From: a virus
IMG/VR virus record: IMGVR_UViG_3300025137_000026
Span: 1-64,000 of that record
Length of the DNA: 64,000 nucleotides
Strand: one strand, 5' to 3'
Positions 35,985 through 44,129 of this stretch are shown here, in pieces. The translations under genes and the position numbers were made by a program. Positions within the stretch are counted from its first letter, which is position 1. Each line of letters starts with the position of its first letter. The notes under the pieces are model-generated. The model had not been told where the DNA came from and searched no databases. It was given only the letters and a program-made list of their open reading frames with translations.

Positions 35985-36135
35985 TATTTATCCTTTCTGT
36001 TGTGTAATTGAAGTCTCCGTCTTCTAGGAAATCTCCATTACTTAGTTCTTGTACTTGTTGTATTGCATCGTCTTCATTCTCTGCATCCACCTCATGGGAC
36101 ACATAGACTTTCACTAAGACCCTGTACTTACTCAT
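35977..36135 (-). CDS. Small protein (52 aa)
   Basis: MSKYRVLVKVYVSHEVDAEN then DFLEDGDFNYTTERINNE. GGAGGAAAAACA precedes the ATG; the stop lies 8 bp inside the next gene. A beta-strand-first ferredoxin-like profile is possible. Function unknown. Confidence 0.6.
   Translation of the reverse strand: MSKYRVLVKVYVSHEVDAENEDDAIQQVQELSNGDFLEDGDFNYTTERINNE
35989..36025. repeat. Gene-end/RBS repeat, copy 2
   Basis: Second copy of the 37-bp block, 241 bp from the first; both encode EDGDxNYxTERIN. Confidence 0.75.
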
Positions 36136-36359
36136 TGTTTTTCCTCCTTCCTCTCATCGACCTTGCTCCTTATTGGGGCATTCATAGTCGCAACCTCAAT
36201 GAACTCACGACATGCGTTGACTAAGTCTTGCCACTCTGGGCAATCAGTATCCTCGCCATCTCTGATGCGTTCATTCTGTTTAGTTTCCCATTCGGAGAGG
36301 AGGCTACAGATTAAATCTGTAACCTCCTCCTCGGAGATGTGTTCGTAATTAAGACTCAT
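36132..36359 (-). CDS. Hypothetical protein (75 aa)
   Basis: The start is placed at ATG 36359 (MSLNYEHISEEEV), which follows GAGGAGGAAGAAGA and forms an ATGA overlap with the upstream stop. Acidic and helical, ending SKVDERKEEKQ. Function unknown. Confidence 0.6.
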   Translation of the reverse strand: MSLNYEHISEEEVTDLICSLLSEWETKQNERIRDGEDTDCPEWQDLVNACREFIEVATMNAPIRSKVDERKEEKQ

Positions 36360-36718
36360 TCTTCTTCCTCCTCTTCGTCTTCCCACACGGACTCATCATA
36401 GAAGTATCCTTGATCGGGGCAGTCTTCTGGTTTCTTGAAGAAGTAAGCACCGCATTCACTTAGGCTAGGGTACTTAACGTCATCATTATCATTGAAGAAC
36501 AGATCAATGCCACGCATACGATCACCTGTCCCTCCGTTCATTTCATCAAGGAGAGCATAGTAATCTTTACCTCCGAAGACTCCATAGCCCTCGTAATTAC
36601 TTTCCTCCCATTGATTCTCTTTATTGTCTGTCATGATTACCTTGAAGGTATTCTTGTTTGAGTAAGTATTTGGTATACTCTTACCCGTGTCTTGTGTTAT
36701 CCAGCTGAAGAAGCCCAT
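36356..36718 (-). CDS. Conserved phage protein, MGFFSWxTQDT family (120 aa)
   Basis: MGFFSWITQDTGKSIPNTYS, NYEGYGVFGGKDYYALLDEMN and a Glu-only tail. The start MGFFSWxTxDT and YEGYGVFGGKDYYxLLxEMNG are recognised as a widespread small phage protein of unknown function. No membrane segment or enzyme motif. Confidence 0.65.
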   Translation of the reverse strand: MGFFSWITQDTGKSIPNTYSNKNTFKVIMTDNKENQWEESNYEGYGVFGGKDYYALLDEMNGGTGDRMRGIDLFFNDNDDVKYPSLSECGAYFFKKPEDCPDQGYFYDESVWEDEEEEEE

Positions 36719-36719
36719 G

Positions 36720-36965
36720 TTATTTACCCTCCTCTGTATTAATATCTGCGTCTAGGTGACTAGCTAGGTCTGCGAAGGTGCTGTCACTGTTGAAGAATTT
36801 ATATGCATACTGCAATAAGGCCCGTATCTTGTCTTTGGGGTAGTCTTGAATCTCATCGTAAATCTCGAATTGATTAAGATTCCAATTCCAGCCCTCGACT
36901 TGTTTCTTGATGTCAGCATCAACCTCTAGTTGCTGTTCTGCTTGTTCTATTGTTATATCACTCAT
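36720..36965 (-). CDS. Hypothetical protein (81 aa)
   Basis: Acidic, with GWNWNLNQFEIYDEI and a helical middle. AAAAGGATAATAAA precedes the ATG. 1-bp gap to its neighbour. Confidence 0.6.
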   Translation of the reverse strand: MSDITIEQAEQQLEVDADIKKQVEGWNWNLNQFEIYDEIQDYPKDKIRALLQYAYKFFNSDSTFADLASHLDADINTEEGK

Positions 36966-36969
36966 TTTA

Positions 36970-37239
36970 TTATCCTTTTGTTGTTGTTACTTTTGCATCG
37001 CGGACGTTGACCTCAACTACCGCAGTTAGATTGTCTTTCTTGTACTTGAGAAAGAATGTGTTGTTCTTGTTTTCCAGTGAGATAAACTCAGCCTTAAGTG
37101 ACTCAGTTACACGCTTTGCTGAAGCAATGTACTCGCTCCACTCCTCACCATCGTACCCTTGTTCATCTTGCCATCTATCGAACAAGGTCATGGTATGATT
37201 GGCTAATGTCTCAGCTACTTCTTCGTTTGAATTACTCAC
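36970..37239 (-). CDS. Hypothetical protein (89 aa), GTG start
   Basis: GTG start overlaps the previous stop by 8 bp (GTGAGTAA). Helical N-terminal half and a C-terminal beta hairpin (NTFFLKYKKDNLTAVVEV). Function unknown. Confidence 0.55.
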   Translation of the reverse strand: MSNSNEEVAETLANHTMTLFDRWQDEQGYDGEEWSEYIASAKRVTESLKAEFISLENKNNTFFLKYKKDNLTAVVEVNVRDAKVTTTKG

Positions 37240-37603
37240 TTGGTAACCCCCTTGCTTCTGCTACTTCAGTGCCGGACTCTTCTTGATCAAGGATGCCTTG
37301 CTCGACATAGAGTTTATCCTCGAAGTTCTTCAATGCATTAGCAATTGACCCATCTATATCCTTCGGCTTGAAGTCCCTCATAAGAAGGATCGCTCCCCAG
37401 GCACAGAAGCCATGAAGCTCACTAGAAGAATGCCCATTGAACTCCTCGGCAACTCGTTGAATGGATATGCACAAGCCACGCACCATACCACGAGAGGTGT
37501 CAGTATATTGCATGGGCTTTAAGTTGCTTAATTCCAAGGTCTGCTGGATATCCTTGATGGCGTTAATAATGAATTTGATTATTAGTATTTTATTTTCACT
37601 CAT
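37232..37603 (-). CDS. Hypothetical protein (123 aa)
   Basis: Hydrophobic helical N-terminus (ILIIKFIINAIKDI), then FCAWGAILLMRDF. It does not look like a membrane protein overall. Function unknown. Confidence 0.55.
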   Translation of the reverse strand: MSENKILIIKFIINAIKDIQQTLELSNLKPMQYTDTSRGMVRGLCISIQRVAEEFNGHSSSELHGFCAWGAILLMRDFKPKDIDGSIANALKNFEDKLYVEQGILDQEESGTEVAEARGLPSE

Positions 37604-37619
37604 GTTATTTATTTCTATT

Positions 37620-37814
37620 TTAGTATGCGTTTAGTATTCCTCCGCCTGATCTGTTTTGTTTTCTGTAAAGTGCAGAAACATACGCCATTGCCTGTGATAC
37701 AGGTGAAGGATGTTTGCCACTTACATTTACGCTATGGGTTATGCCATCAGTCGTTTTAACTGTGACAGCTACGGTATTTTTCATATGGGAATCATCCCAA
37801 TTATTTTCACTCAT
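37620..37814 (-). CDS. Hypothetical protein (64 aa)
   Basis: A beta-rich small protein (AVTVKTTDGITHSVNVSG) with a helical Ala/Tyr segment. It begins right behind a GTAACCAAA motif. Confidence 0.55.
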   Translation of the reverse strand: MSENNWDDSHMKNTVAVTVKTTDGITHSVNVSGKHPSPVSQAMAYVSALYRKQNRSGGGILNAY

Positions 37815-37836
37815 GTTATCTATTTATTTTGGTTAC
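37815..37836 (-). promoter_or_regulatory. GTAACCAAA start-proximal motif
   Basis: GTAACCAAA (37836-37828) then AGATAAC directly before ATG 37814. Confidence 0.55.
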
Positions 37837-37838
37837 AA

Positions 37839-38597
37839 TTATGCCACAAGAAGGTGGCGGTTAGCGTTGCGACTAGACACAACAAATGGATCATTAGAAC
37901 CCTTAGCATCACCCTTAGCCTTAAGAGCGATAACATCATTCTTCTTAGTAAGATTAAACAAGTCTGACTTATCTCCATCATGTACTACACGACCAAGGAA
38001 CTCCTTAGGGAACTCACAATCAAACACCACTGCCATAGGGGCATCAGTCTTTAAGGCACGTTGTACAGAAGGTTGGTAGTTAGGCATACCACTCCAAGAG
38101 AACATCAATGGATAGTTATCAGGAGTCTTACCAATCCGACTAGACATCTTAGTGTAGTCATAGAAGAAAAGGTTAGGGAACTGCTGCGGTATCTCATATC
38201 TTTTATTCTCCCATACAATATCGGAGATAACATTGAGACGTACAACTCCTTGTACACCTTGCTTGGTAGTCAGTTTCTCGAAGTTATGTAACTCCTTAGT
38301 CAACTGAGCCAAGAAAGACTCACGATCATCCCTAAGCCAATCACGTTTCTTTTCACGACCTATCCGTACATTGTCGAACTTGCCATAGCCTGCTGACATG
38401 AGGCATGGTTTCTGACAACCTGCCAACCTAGAAGCTGGACAAGCCCAATCCGATGGAGCTAGGCTCAATCCGGCTACCCTCATTCCAGTAGGCTTCTTGC
38501 TCATAACCTTGCCGATCATAGTAAAGATACCATCACTGATATTTGCGTTATTCTTACGGAGCTTTGTGTTGCCCCCACCTGTATCTAATAGTTTCAT
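37839..38597 (-). CDS. GP88-like phage protein
   Basis: 252 aa from ATG 38597, which follows AAAGGATAAATAAT; a longer reading to 38657 lacks a ribosome-binding site. Features of the phage gene product 88 family: KLLDTGGGNTKL, a Cys cluster ACPASRLAGCQKPC at about 53-66, then VVRLNVISDIVW and FFYDYTK. The family's biochemical role is unknown; the Cys cluster suggests a metal site. Confidence 0.65.
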   Translation of the reverse strand: MKLLDTGGGNTKLRKNNANISDGIFTMIGKVMSKKPTGMRVAGLSLAPSDWACPASRLAGCQKPCLMSAGYGKFDNVRIGREKKRDWLRDDRESFLAQLTKELHNFEKLTTKQGVQGVVRLNVISDIVWENKRYEIPQQFPNLFFYDYTKMSSRIGKTPDNYPLMFSWSGMPNYQPSVQRALKTDAPMAVVFDCEFPKEFLGRVVHDGDKSDLFNLTKKNDVIALKAKGDAKGSNDPFVVSSRNANRHLLVA

Positions 38598-38613
38598 ATT
38601 ATTTATCCTTTCA

Positions 38614-38817
38614 TTATACTTGGTTTCCGATTTCACAGAACTCTGTTCCAGTATCATCTGCCCAGCAGTTCAGCAAATCCTCTTCCACTAGCTCTTCCCA
38701 TCCATCTTGCGTGTCGAAATCTGACTTGCGAGCAAGATCACCTTCGATCAAGATTCTAGTAAAAAGATTTTTAGCGTTATCAGAAAGATCACGGATTGTT
38801 TTTAGTGTGTTATTCAT
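38614..38817 (-). CDS. Hypothetical protein (67 aa)
   Basis: Helical, acidic C-terminal part (GWEELVEEDLLNCWADDTGT). Function unknown. Confidence 0.55.
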   Translation of the reverse strand: MNNTLKTIRDLSDNAKNLFTRILIEGDLARKSDFDTQDGWEELVEEDLLNCWADDTGTEFCEIGNQV

Positions 38818-38826
38818 AGTATTTAT

Positions 38827-39174
38827 TTAGTTAATTTGCTTCTTGTTTCTTTTATTAGTTCTTCTCCAATATTGGGCGGCGGACCTCGTCGCGACCTCAT
38901 TGGCAGAACCTGTTCTTAAGTTAATCCATGCCCAACAAACCTTGTTGATTACTTCCATCATACTACCTTCCACTATCTTATGTTCTAAGATAGTCTTATG
39001 GAGTGCAGATAGTGCAGGGTCTGCTTTGCCATAGTCCTTTTGAAACAGATCGTAGTCATGTCCTTGCATGAAATTCAGACCGATGATCGTTCCTTCGTAG
39101 TCCCTCACAATCAGGATCCACCGATCATTCTCGGCATCCCAATAGTGTTCGTTTTGTTTTATTAATTTACTCAT
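38827..39174 (-). CDS. Hypothetical protein (115 aa)
   Basis: N-terminal beta segment (DRWILIVRDYEGTIIGLNF), helical middle, basic C-terminus (YWRRTNKRNKKQIN). AGAAAGGTTAATGG precedes the ATG, and ATGA overlaps the upstream stop. Confidence 0.55.
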   Translation of the reverse strand: MSKLIKQNEHYWDAENDRWILIVRDYEGTIIGLNFMQGHDYDLFQKDYGKADPALSALHKTILEHKIVEGSMMEVINKVCWAWINLRTGSANEVATRSAAQYWRRTNKRNKKQIN

Positions 39175-39470
39175 TCCATTAACCTTTCTATTTTTTGTTT
39201 TACTGCTTTAGCTAGCGCTAGTTTATCCTCACCATGATCAGGATCCTCGGGCAGATTCATCTCAAGACTTTCAATCTCGAACTCCATAGCCACTTGAATG
39301 GCATTGAGTTGCTTGTCTGTTAGGAACAATGCATGAGGGTGATCTTGTACCTCACGGATTACCTTATCGATAGTCGGCAGACGCACTTCATAGGTCTTGC
39401 ACGATGAGTTGTGATACTTCCACGCAAGTTCATTGAGTCCTTGGTAGATTAGTTTCTGTATTAGTTTCAT
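39171..39470 (-). CDS. Hypothetical protein (99 aa)
   Basis: Mostly helical; C-terminal half EFEIESLEMNLPEDPDHGED followed by KLALAKAVKQKIERLM. Function unknown. Confidence 0.55.
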   Translation of the reverse strand: MKLIQKLIYQGLNELAWKYHNSSCKTYEVRLPTIDKVIREVQDHPHALFLTDKQLNAIQVAMEFEIESLEMNLPEDPDHGEDKLALAKAVKQKIERLME

Positions 39471-39473
39471 TAT

Positions 39474-40007
39474 TTATTCTCCTTTGTTTGGTTGTTTTGA
39501 TTGCTTCCTCTCATCGAGGACTTGCTCGTAGTTCTCTTCGAGCCATAGTTTCGCTCGGTATCTGTTGTCGAATGGCCCCTTGATATGCTCGACTTCGTTC
39601 TCTTCCCTGGAGAGCCATCTTCTAACGACTTCATATGTGCCATCCTCATGATCAATGACATAGAATAGACCATCTTTAGTCTCTACCTCATCGATCTTGA
39701 AGGTGTAGCACCATGCCTCAACAGACCAAGTACTATTCAGCCCACACATATACCATCTGCATGAGTTGAATAGGTCATTGATGATGCGTTCGATTGAACT
39801 GATCGCATTCATACCAAGATGATATCTGTCGGTTGAAACCTCACGCTCTGATGCGTTCCATTGGTCATACATATAATTCATGACTCGCCCTTGGTTCAGT
39901 AGCAGACGTCTGTTCCATGTATGTACGTTAATTAAGTCGGAGAACTTCTTAGCTTCGATAGCTACCATCTCCATGAATGATATTGGGTTTATTGTTTTCT
40001 TACTCAT
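39474..40007 (-). CDS. Hypothetical protein (177 aa)
   Basis: Trp/Tyr-containing alpha/beta protein; ends LDERKQSKQPNKGE, sharing the DERK tail with the 75-aa product at 36132. ATGA overlap with the upstream gene. Function unknown. Confidence 0.55.
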   Translation of the reverse strand: MSKKTINPISFMEMVAIEAKKFSDLINVHTWNRRLLLNQGRVMNYMYDQWNASEREVSTDRYHLGMNAISSIERIINDLFNSCRWYMCGLNSTWSVEAWCYTFKIDEVETKDGLFYVIDHEDGTYEVVRRWLSREENEVEHIKGPFDNRYRAKLWLEENYEQVLDERKQSKQPNKGE

Positions 40008-40540
40008 TTGATTTTTCCTATTTTTATTGATGTTAATTTGAGGTCTACGAATTTGCCGTCTCTGTTGAATACTTCTAGGTCTGCTACCTTAATTGCATTA
40101 TCCCATCCTATGATGCTTGGGTGTTGGAGATAGACTCCAAACTGATCCTGACCTTCATCTCTCAGCCTTAATGTATCCAAGTATCCAAACTGCTTATGGA
40201 TGAGTTCATTTTGCTCTTCTTGGGGAAGATCGAAGTGTAAGGTTTCGACAACAAGTGCTATTGTCTCGACATGACCATCACGCAACCAATTGACTCTTCT
40301 ACTTATACCAATTACGGCAGAGTCCTCGACTGCTTGCCCTCTATCTTCAAGAGGTACTGCAAAGAGCCTATCGAAGTGAGACTTTATCTCACTAGCTACA
40401 TCCTTAGGTAGCTCCTCGTAAGGTGTATCATTGGGTTGTGCCTCAATGGTATCTTCGTTTATATATATGTATCGCTCCTCCTTACCATCGGTAAAGAGGA
40501 GGCATATGCTAGCTATATTACTTGCTTTTATTATAATCAT
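40004..40540 (-). CDS. Hypothetical protein (178 aa)
   Basis: Beta-strand-rich N-terminus (ICLLFTDGKEERYIYINEDT), acidic middle. Preceded by a GTAACCCAT motif and a weak AGGAAA site. Function unknown. Confidence 0.55.
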   Translation of the reverse strand: MIIIKASNIASICLLFTDGKEERYIYINEDTIEAQPNDTPYEELPKDVASEIKSHFDRLFAVPLEDRGQAVEDSAVIGISRRVNWLRDGHVETIALVVETLHFDLPQEEQNELIHKQFGYLDTLRLRDEGQDQFGVYLQHPSIIGWDNAIKVADLEVFNRDGKFVDLKLTSIKIGKIK

Positions 40541-40566
40541 AATTGTTTCCTATATTTATGGGTTAC
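40541..40566 (-). promoter_or_regulatory. GTAACCCAT start-proximal motif
   Basis: GTAACCCAT (40566-40558) 26 bp before the ATG; the second half is degenerate (GAAAC). Confidence 0.4.
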
Positions 40567-41276
40567 TTTATTACTTCGTGGAAGAATGTGTAGAAGTCCC
40601 CGAAGGATACTTGTACGTTGAAGAACTTGCTTCCATTGCCTGTGTCTCCAAACCACTTGGATACTGCAATCTGTTCTTCATGCTGACCATCTTGATGATC
40701 CATTGGTGCGATCCACCACTCGCCATACTCTTCTCCACGAGAGTCTTCAAGACGATAGATGTATTGAGTATCATTATCTCTGTACCAAGTGGGTACTAGC
40801 TCAGCCACAAGCCCAAGGTTACCCTCAAGCAATTTCCTTACAACCTTGTGTCCGTTTTGCGATGCATCAAACCAAGTCGGCATGAACCTTGGGTCACCAT
40901 AGCAAGAGTCAGCATAATCCATCATATGATTAATCCATTTATATATATGAATATCACTATCCAAATCTCTCTGCTTCATGGTAAGAGCATCATCAAGTAA
41001 TGCATGAGGTTCATGGGAAGCATCGCCACCATCCCTCGATGCCTCTAGAATCCATTTCTCATCTTCAAATCCAAGGTAACGAGTAGCCTTATCGCCACAA
41101 GTTTCCCCTATGAATGATTGCAGATCATAGTATTCTTCATTAATAATTGCGCCGACGTCTGGAGAGGTATCACTCTCCAATGCCTTCTGTAATTTTCTTA
41201 CTGCACGACGTGCAAGCTTGATTACATACTGATATGTAGTGCTATGTTTATATGGTGTGTATTTATTTTCGTTCAT
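40563..41276 (-). CDS. Hypothetical protein (237 aa)
   Basis: AAAAAGGATAATCAAC precedes the ATG. An aromatic C-terminal region (YGEWWIAPMDHQDG, AVSKWFGDTGNGS). No family recognised. Confidence 0.55.
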   Translation of the reverse strand: MNENKYTPYKHSTTYQYVIKLARRAVRKLQKALESDTSPDVGAIINEEYYDLQSFIGETCGDKATRYLGFEDEKWILEASRDGGDASHEPHALLDDALTMKQRDLDSDIHIYKWINHMMDYADSCYGDPRFMPTWFDASQNGHKVVRKLLEGNLGLVAELVPTWYRDNDTQYIYRLEDSRGEEYGEWWIAPMDHQDGQHEEQIAVSKWFGDTGNGSKFFNVQVSFGDFYTFFHEVIK

Positions 41277-41281
41277 GTTGA

Positions 41282-41536
41282 TTATCCTTTTTTATATTGT
41301 TGTAGGTTTAGGTTAAATTCATCTTCAAGTAGTTCTAGAATCACATTGCTCGTTATGATTTCATAATGCTTATCCAAGATAGTCAGAGCTTCAACCAAGG
41401 CATCCCCAACCTCCTTCCTCTTATCATCACCGATCCATCTTAGATTTTCAGATTGTAGTTTTAGTTTACCAATGGAAATGGTGAATGTGTGAAACCCATC
41501 CTCATCTCCGATTAGTTCTAATTTAATTTCACTCAT
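41282..41536 (-). CDS. Hypothetical protein (84 aa)
   Basis: Beta-strand N-terminus (MSEIKLELIGDEDGFHTFTI) and helical C-terminus. 1-bp gap to the upstream gene. Confidence 0.55.
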   Translation of the reverse strand: MSEIKLELIGDEDGFHTFTISIGKLKLQSENLRWIGDDKRKEVGDALVEALTILDKHYEIITSNVILELLEDEFNLNLQQYKKG

Positions 41537-41537
41537 A

Positions 41538-42239
41538 TTATTTACTTTCTATTTTTAGTTTTAGTTGATTAGGATGATCCTTGAATAGGTTTAGCATCCT
41601 TGGGTTTTCTTCATCATCAATCCATGCCGTAGCATCATAGTCGCCAATTCTTTTTATCTCCCATGCCTCCTCTTCGATAGTCTCACCGACATCCAAGCCA
41701 CGTGCTATCTCAATGAGCCGATCCTTGACATAGACATTCCATTGAGCATCCCTCATCTCTTCATCGGAAGGTGAGCTATTCTCATCATGGCAGTATCCAT
41801 TATCTGTTAGATGTGAGTACATATCAGAGAAGTCATCCAATCCCTCACCAATCTCGAACCATGAATCAATGCAGTTCTCGATAGTCCTCAAGGCATCCTC
41901 ATACTCACGCTCTGAGTAATCTTCGTCATTAAGAATAGGATAGTTGGCAAGCGATGCTTCAATCTCTTCTGCCAACTTGTAAGCCTCAGGTATATTGATA
42001 TCTACAGATAGATACTCAACCCAACCACAAGCCCAATGACCGACGCGAGTAATATCATACTCAAGTTTTGCTTCATCAAACATCTTGATGGCACAATCCC
42101 AATTAGAATTAGATGCCAAACTAGAGTCACGATTACGACCAAGTACCACATATAGTTCTTGGCTAGGTCTTTCACCCATGTAGTTACCCCAAGAATCCAT
42201 ACCACTTGGGTTTTGCATTACATCATATAGTTTATCCAT
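41538..42239 (-). CDS. Hypothetical protein (233 aa)
   Basis: Acidic; segments NWDCAIKMFDEAK, GHWACGWVEYLSVDI and a Ser/Asp-rich middle. Phage accessory protein of unknown function. Confidence 0.55.
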   Translation of the reverse strand: MDKLYDVMQNPSGMDSWGNYMGERPSQELYVVLGRNRDSSLASNSNWDCAIKMFDEAKLEYDITRVGHWACGWVEYLSVDINIPEAYKLAEEIEASLANYPILNDEDYSEREYEDALRTIENCIDSWFEIGEGLDDFSDMYSHLTDNGYCHDENSSPSDEEMRDAQWNVYVKDRLIEIARGLDVGETIEEEAWEIKRIGDYDATAWIDDEENPRMLNLFKDHPNQLKLKIESK

Positions 42240-42243
42240 TATT

Positions 42244-42624
42244 TTATCCCTCCTCGTTGGTTATCTCAGCACCCTCATAGTATCTTGAGCCGAATACATT
42301 CTCGTATCCGTACTGCCAAAGAAGGTCTGATATTTTGTTAGGTAAGTCTCTTTTATCCCATTCATCCTTGGTGCATCCGAAGCTACTCAACAGAGACGCG
42401 AAGTCTGCCCAAGAATACTCTTCATAGATATCCATATTCTTATTATGTTCAGTCTTTTGGAATCTATTGTACTCACTTCCATCCATAGCCACGCCATAGA
42501 TAAAGATGTACTCTTCATCAGTCTCCTTCCATGCTAGTCCGTACTCAAAGAGGGATATATCTAGGCTTGCATCGCAACCCATATAGCCCTCTGTTTTTAA
42601 TTTAGTTATACTTGTATCTTCCAT
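42244..42624 (-). CDS. Hypothetical protein (126 aa)
   Basis: Aromatic and acidic (KETDEEYIFIYGVAMDGSEY; LWQYGYENVFGSRYYEG). The start touches the deformylase stop (1-bp overlap). Function unknown. Confidence 0.55.
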   Translation of the reverse strand: MEDTSITKLKTEGYMGCDASLDISLFEYGLAWKETDEEYIFIYGVAMDGSEYNRFQKTEHNKNMDIYEEYSWADFASLLSSFGCTKDEWDKRDLPNKISDLLWQYGYENVFGSRYYEGAEITNEEG

Positions 42625-43130
42625 TATTTTATTACCTTTCCTTTGTTAGATATGAGCAGACCCTTAGTGTGGTCACACTCATGTTGAAATACACGTGCTA
42701 AGTCTCCACTCATCCACGCAGTACATAAGTTCCCTCTCGTGTTGTACCAATTAGCACGAATCCTTTTGGATCGGCTTACCTTGTACTTGCCATCCAAGGA
42801 TAGGCATCCCTCTGCCTTGCGAGAAATACCTCTGTGTTGATCCACCCACGATGGATTACAGAATATAATATACTTACCTCTCTCAAAGGGATTAGCATAT
42901 TCTCCACTACTACGAATAAGCATCCTTGAGCTATAGTATTCGTTATCAATTATGAATGATGCACAATCGACACCGACTTGGTTCATAGCCAAGCCGACAC
43001 CATTATTTTCCTTCATCACCTGAAAAGCTTCATCTGCCATGCCTTCCAGTACGTTTTTATCCCATTTATCCTTCCTCCAAGGACTAGACTTAGCTAAGAG
43101 GAGAGGATGATCTGAATTAATAAGGTTCAT
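42624..43130 (-). CDS. def: Peptide deformylase
   Basis: 168 aa from ATG 43130. All three deformylase motifs are intact: GVGLAMNQVG (GxGLAAxQ), EGCLSLDG (EGCLS, Cys metal ligand), and HECDH (HExDH, two His ligands and catalytic Glu). It removes the N-formyl group from new proteins; the marine phage-encoded enzymes are thought to sustain processing during infection. A longer frame to 43211 runs through the neighbouring gene and lacks a ribosome-binding site, so the shorter start, in an ATGA overlap, is chosen. Confidence 0.85.
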   Translation of the reverse strand: MNLINSDHPLLLAKSSPWRKDKWDKNVLEGMADEAFQVMKENNGVGLAMNQVGVDCASFIIDNEYYSSRMLIRSSGEYANPFERGKYIIFCNPSWVDQHRGISRKAEGCLSLDGKYKVSRSKRIRANWYNTRGNLCTAWMSGDLARVFQHECDHTKGLLISNKGKVIK

Positions 43131-43285
43131 CTTCTTACTTTGTTGCGAGGCAAGTGATGCCTCATGGTTTGTGACTTTCTTGCGATGAAGTTCTGACGAA
43201 CCCCAGCCCAAGTATTATTACGCTCGGTCAGTTCATGGATGAACCAAACCAAGTACTGCTCAATGTCCCTCAATCTGAACTTCAT
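43127..43285 (-). CDS. Small basic protein (52 aa)
   Basis: MKFRLRDIEQYLVWFIHELT then KVRR at the end. ATGA overlaps at both ends (with the upstream 71-aa gene and the deformylase). Function unknown. Confidence 0.6.
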   Translation of the reverse strand: MKFRLRDIEQYLVWFIHELTERNNTWAGVRQNFIARKSQTMRHHLPRNKVRR

Positions 43286-43497
43286 GCTTTCCCTTTCCTT
43301 GCCCACTTTAAGCGAGTCTTCGAGTTAGGTTGCCCATGATGAGGGCGGTAAGATTTAGTCTTGCCCTTACGAATAGGAGGAACGAGTGACTCGTCCCCAA
43401 CATTCATGTCGAGATGGAAGTAATCAGAGTACTGACCTCTGATCATTCCATCGATGTGACTCAGGTTTTTGCGCTGACCATTGTATACTACTTTCAT
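43282..43497 (-). CDS. Basic hypothetical protein (71 aa)
   Basis: MKVVYNGQRKNLSHIDGMIR and a basic tail KSYRPHHGQPNSKTRLKWAR. Preceded by both a GTAACCCAA motif and AGGATACAATAAA. Possibly nucleic-acid-binding. Confidence 0.55.
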   Translation of the reverse strand: MKVVYNGQRKNLSHIDGMIRGQYSDYFHLDMNVGDESLVPPIRKGKTKSYRPHHGQPNSKTRLKWARKGKA

Positions 43498-43525
43498 TTT
43501 ATTGTATCCTAGTTATTTGGGTTAC
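43498..43525 (-). promoter_or_regulatory. GTAACCCAA start-proximal motif
   Basis: GTAACCCAAATAAC (43525-43512) then TAGGATACAATAAA and ATG; here an AGGA site coexists with the motif. Confidence 0.5.
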
Positions 43526-43614
43526 AGAAGGCCATCTAAAATGATGGCAAGAATCCCCATGCCAAATAGCATAGGGACGAGAATGTTTGGTTTATTCAAT
43601 AAAGATTCAATCAT
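43522..43614 (-). CDS. Single-pass membrane peptide (30 aa)
   Basis: MIESLLNKPNILVPMLFGMG and ILAIILDGLL form one hydrophobic helix. AGGTAAG precedes the ATG. Too short for assignment; a small membrane effector is possible. Confidence 0.45.
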   Translation of the reverse strand: MIESLLNKPNILVPMLFGMGILAIILDGLL

Positions 43615-43618
43615 GGTC

Positions 43619-44044
43619 TTACCTAGTTTGATCGATGACTGCTCCTTTAGTGGCAACCAACTGATAGTTGATATGATCGCGCTTGGCATCACACAAAATG
43701 GTGCAACCAATGATATGGGCTAACTCCATTGCCTCGGTCATGATGTTCTTTGCCTCTTCCTCTAAGAGATGCCTCAATTCGGCATACTCATAACCTTGTC
43801 CCATATCAGCATCCCACATATCGTGACATGCAGTGGTTATTTTCTCGTTTACCTTGATGAGTTTATTCAGAAGCCCCATGATCTTTGGCAAGGGACGTTC
43901 AGGTTCTGCAACACAGGGAAGCAGATTTGCAAGTTGGTAGAATGAATCATCCATATGTATTTTGTCTGTTTTAACGAGTAGACCTCTCGATTGAATTAAT
44001 TTGTTAGTGAATGCAAGGGACGAACAAAGTATTATTTTGCTCAT
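43619..44044 (-). CDS. Hypothetical protein (141 aa), first gene of the leftward cluster
   Basis: TTAGGAG precedes the ATG (good ribosome-binding site). Helical protein with Cys and His residues (ACHDMWDADMG, LAHIIGCTILCDAKRDHINY). It is the first gene after the large noncoding region, just behind a terminator-like hairpin, so its transcript may be attenuated. Confidence 0.6.
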   Translation of the reverse strand: MSKIILCSSLAFTNKLIQSRGLLVKTDKIHMDDSFYQLANLLPCVAEPERPLPKIMGLLNKLIKVNEKITTACHDMWDADMGQGYEYAELRHLLEEEAKNIMTEAMELAHIIGCTILCDAKRDHINYQLVATKGAVIDQTR

Positions 44045-44061
44045 CTCCTAAGGAAAATGAA

Positions 44062-44096
44062 AAAGCCCTCCCAGAACGTTTAGCTCTGGAAGGGCT
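44062..44096 (-). terminator. Strong intrinsic-terminator-like hairpin at the head of the leftward cluster
   Basis: AAGCCCTcCCAGA (44062-44074) pairs with TCTGGaAGGGCTT (44084-44096), 12 of 13 pairs, 9-nt loop. In the leftward direction it is followed by TTTTTCATTTT. It lies upstream of the first gene, so it ends a transcript made in the noncoding region or acts as a leader attenuator. Confidence 0.7.
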
Positions 44097-44129
44097 TAGT
44101 TTTGCATCGCATATGTAGCGTCAGCGAGA

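Noticed and set aside
43522-43710. A 62-aa form of the small membrane peptide
   Set aside because: Its first 32 codons overlap the upstream gene out of frame and are not protein-like; the start at 43614 has a better ribosome-binding site.
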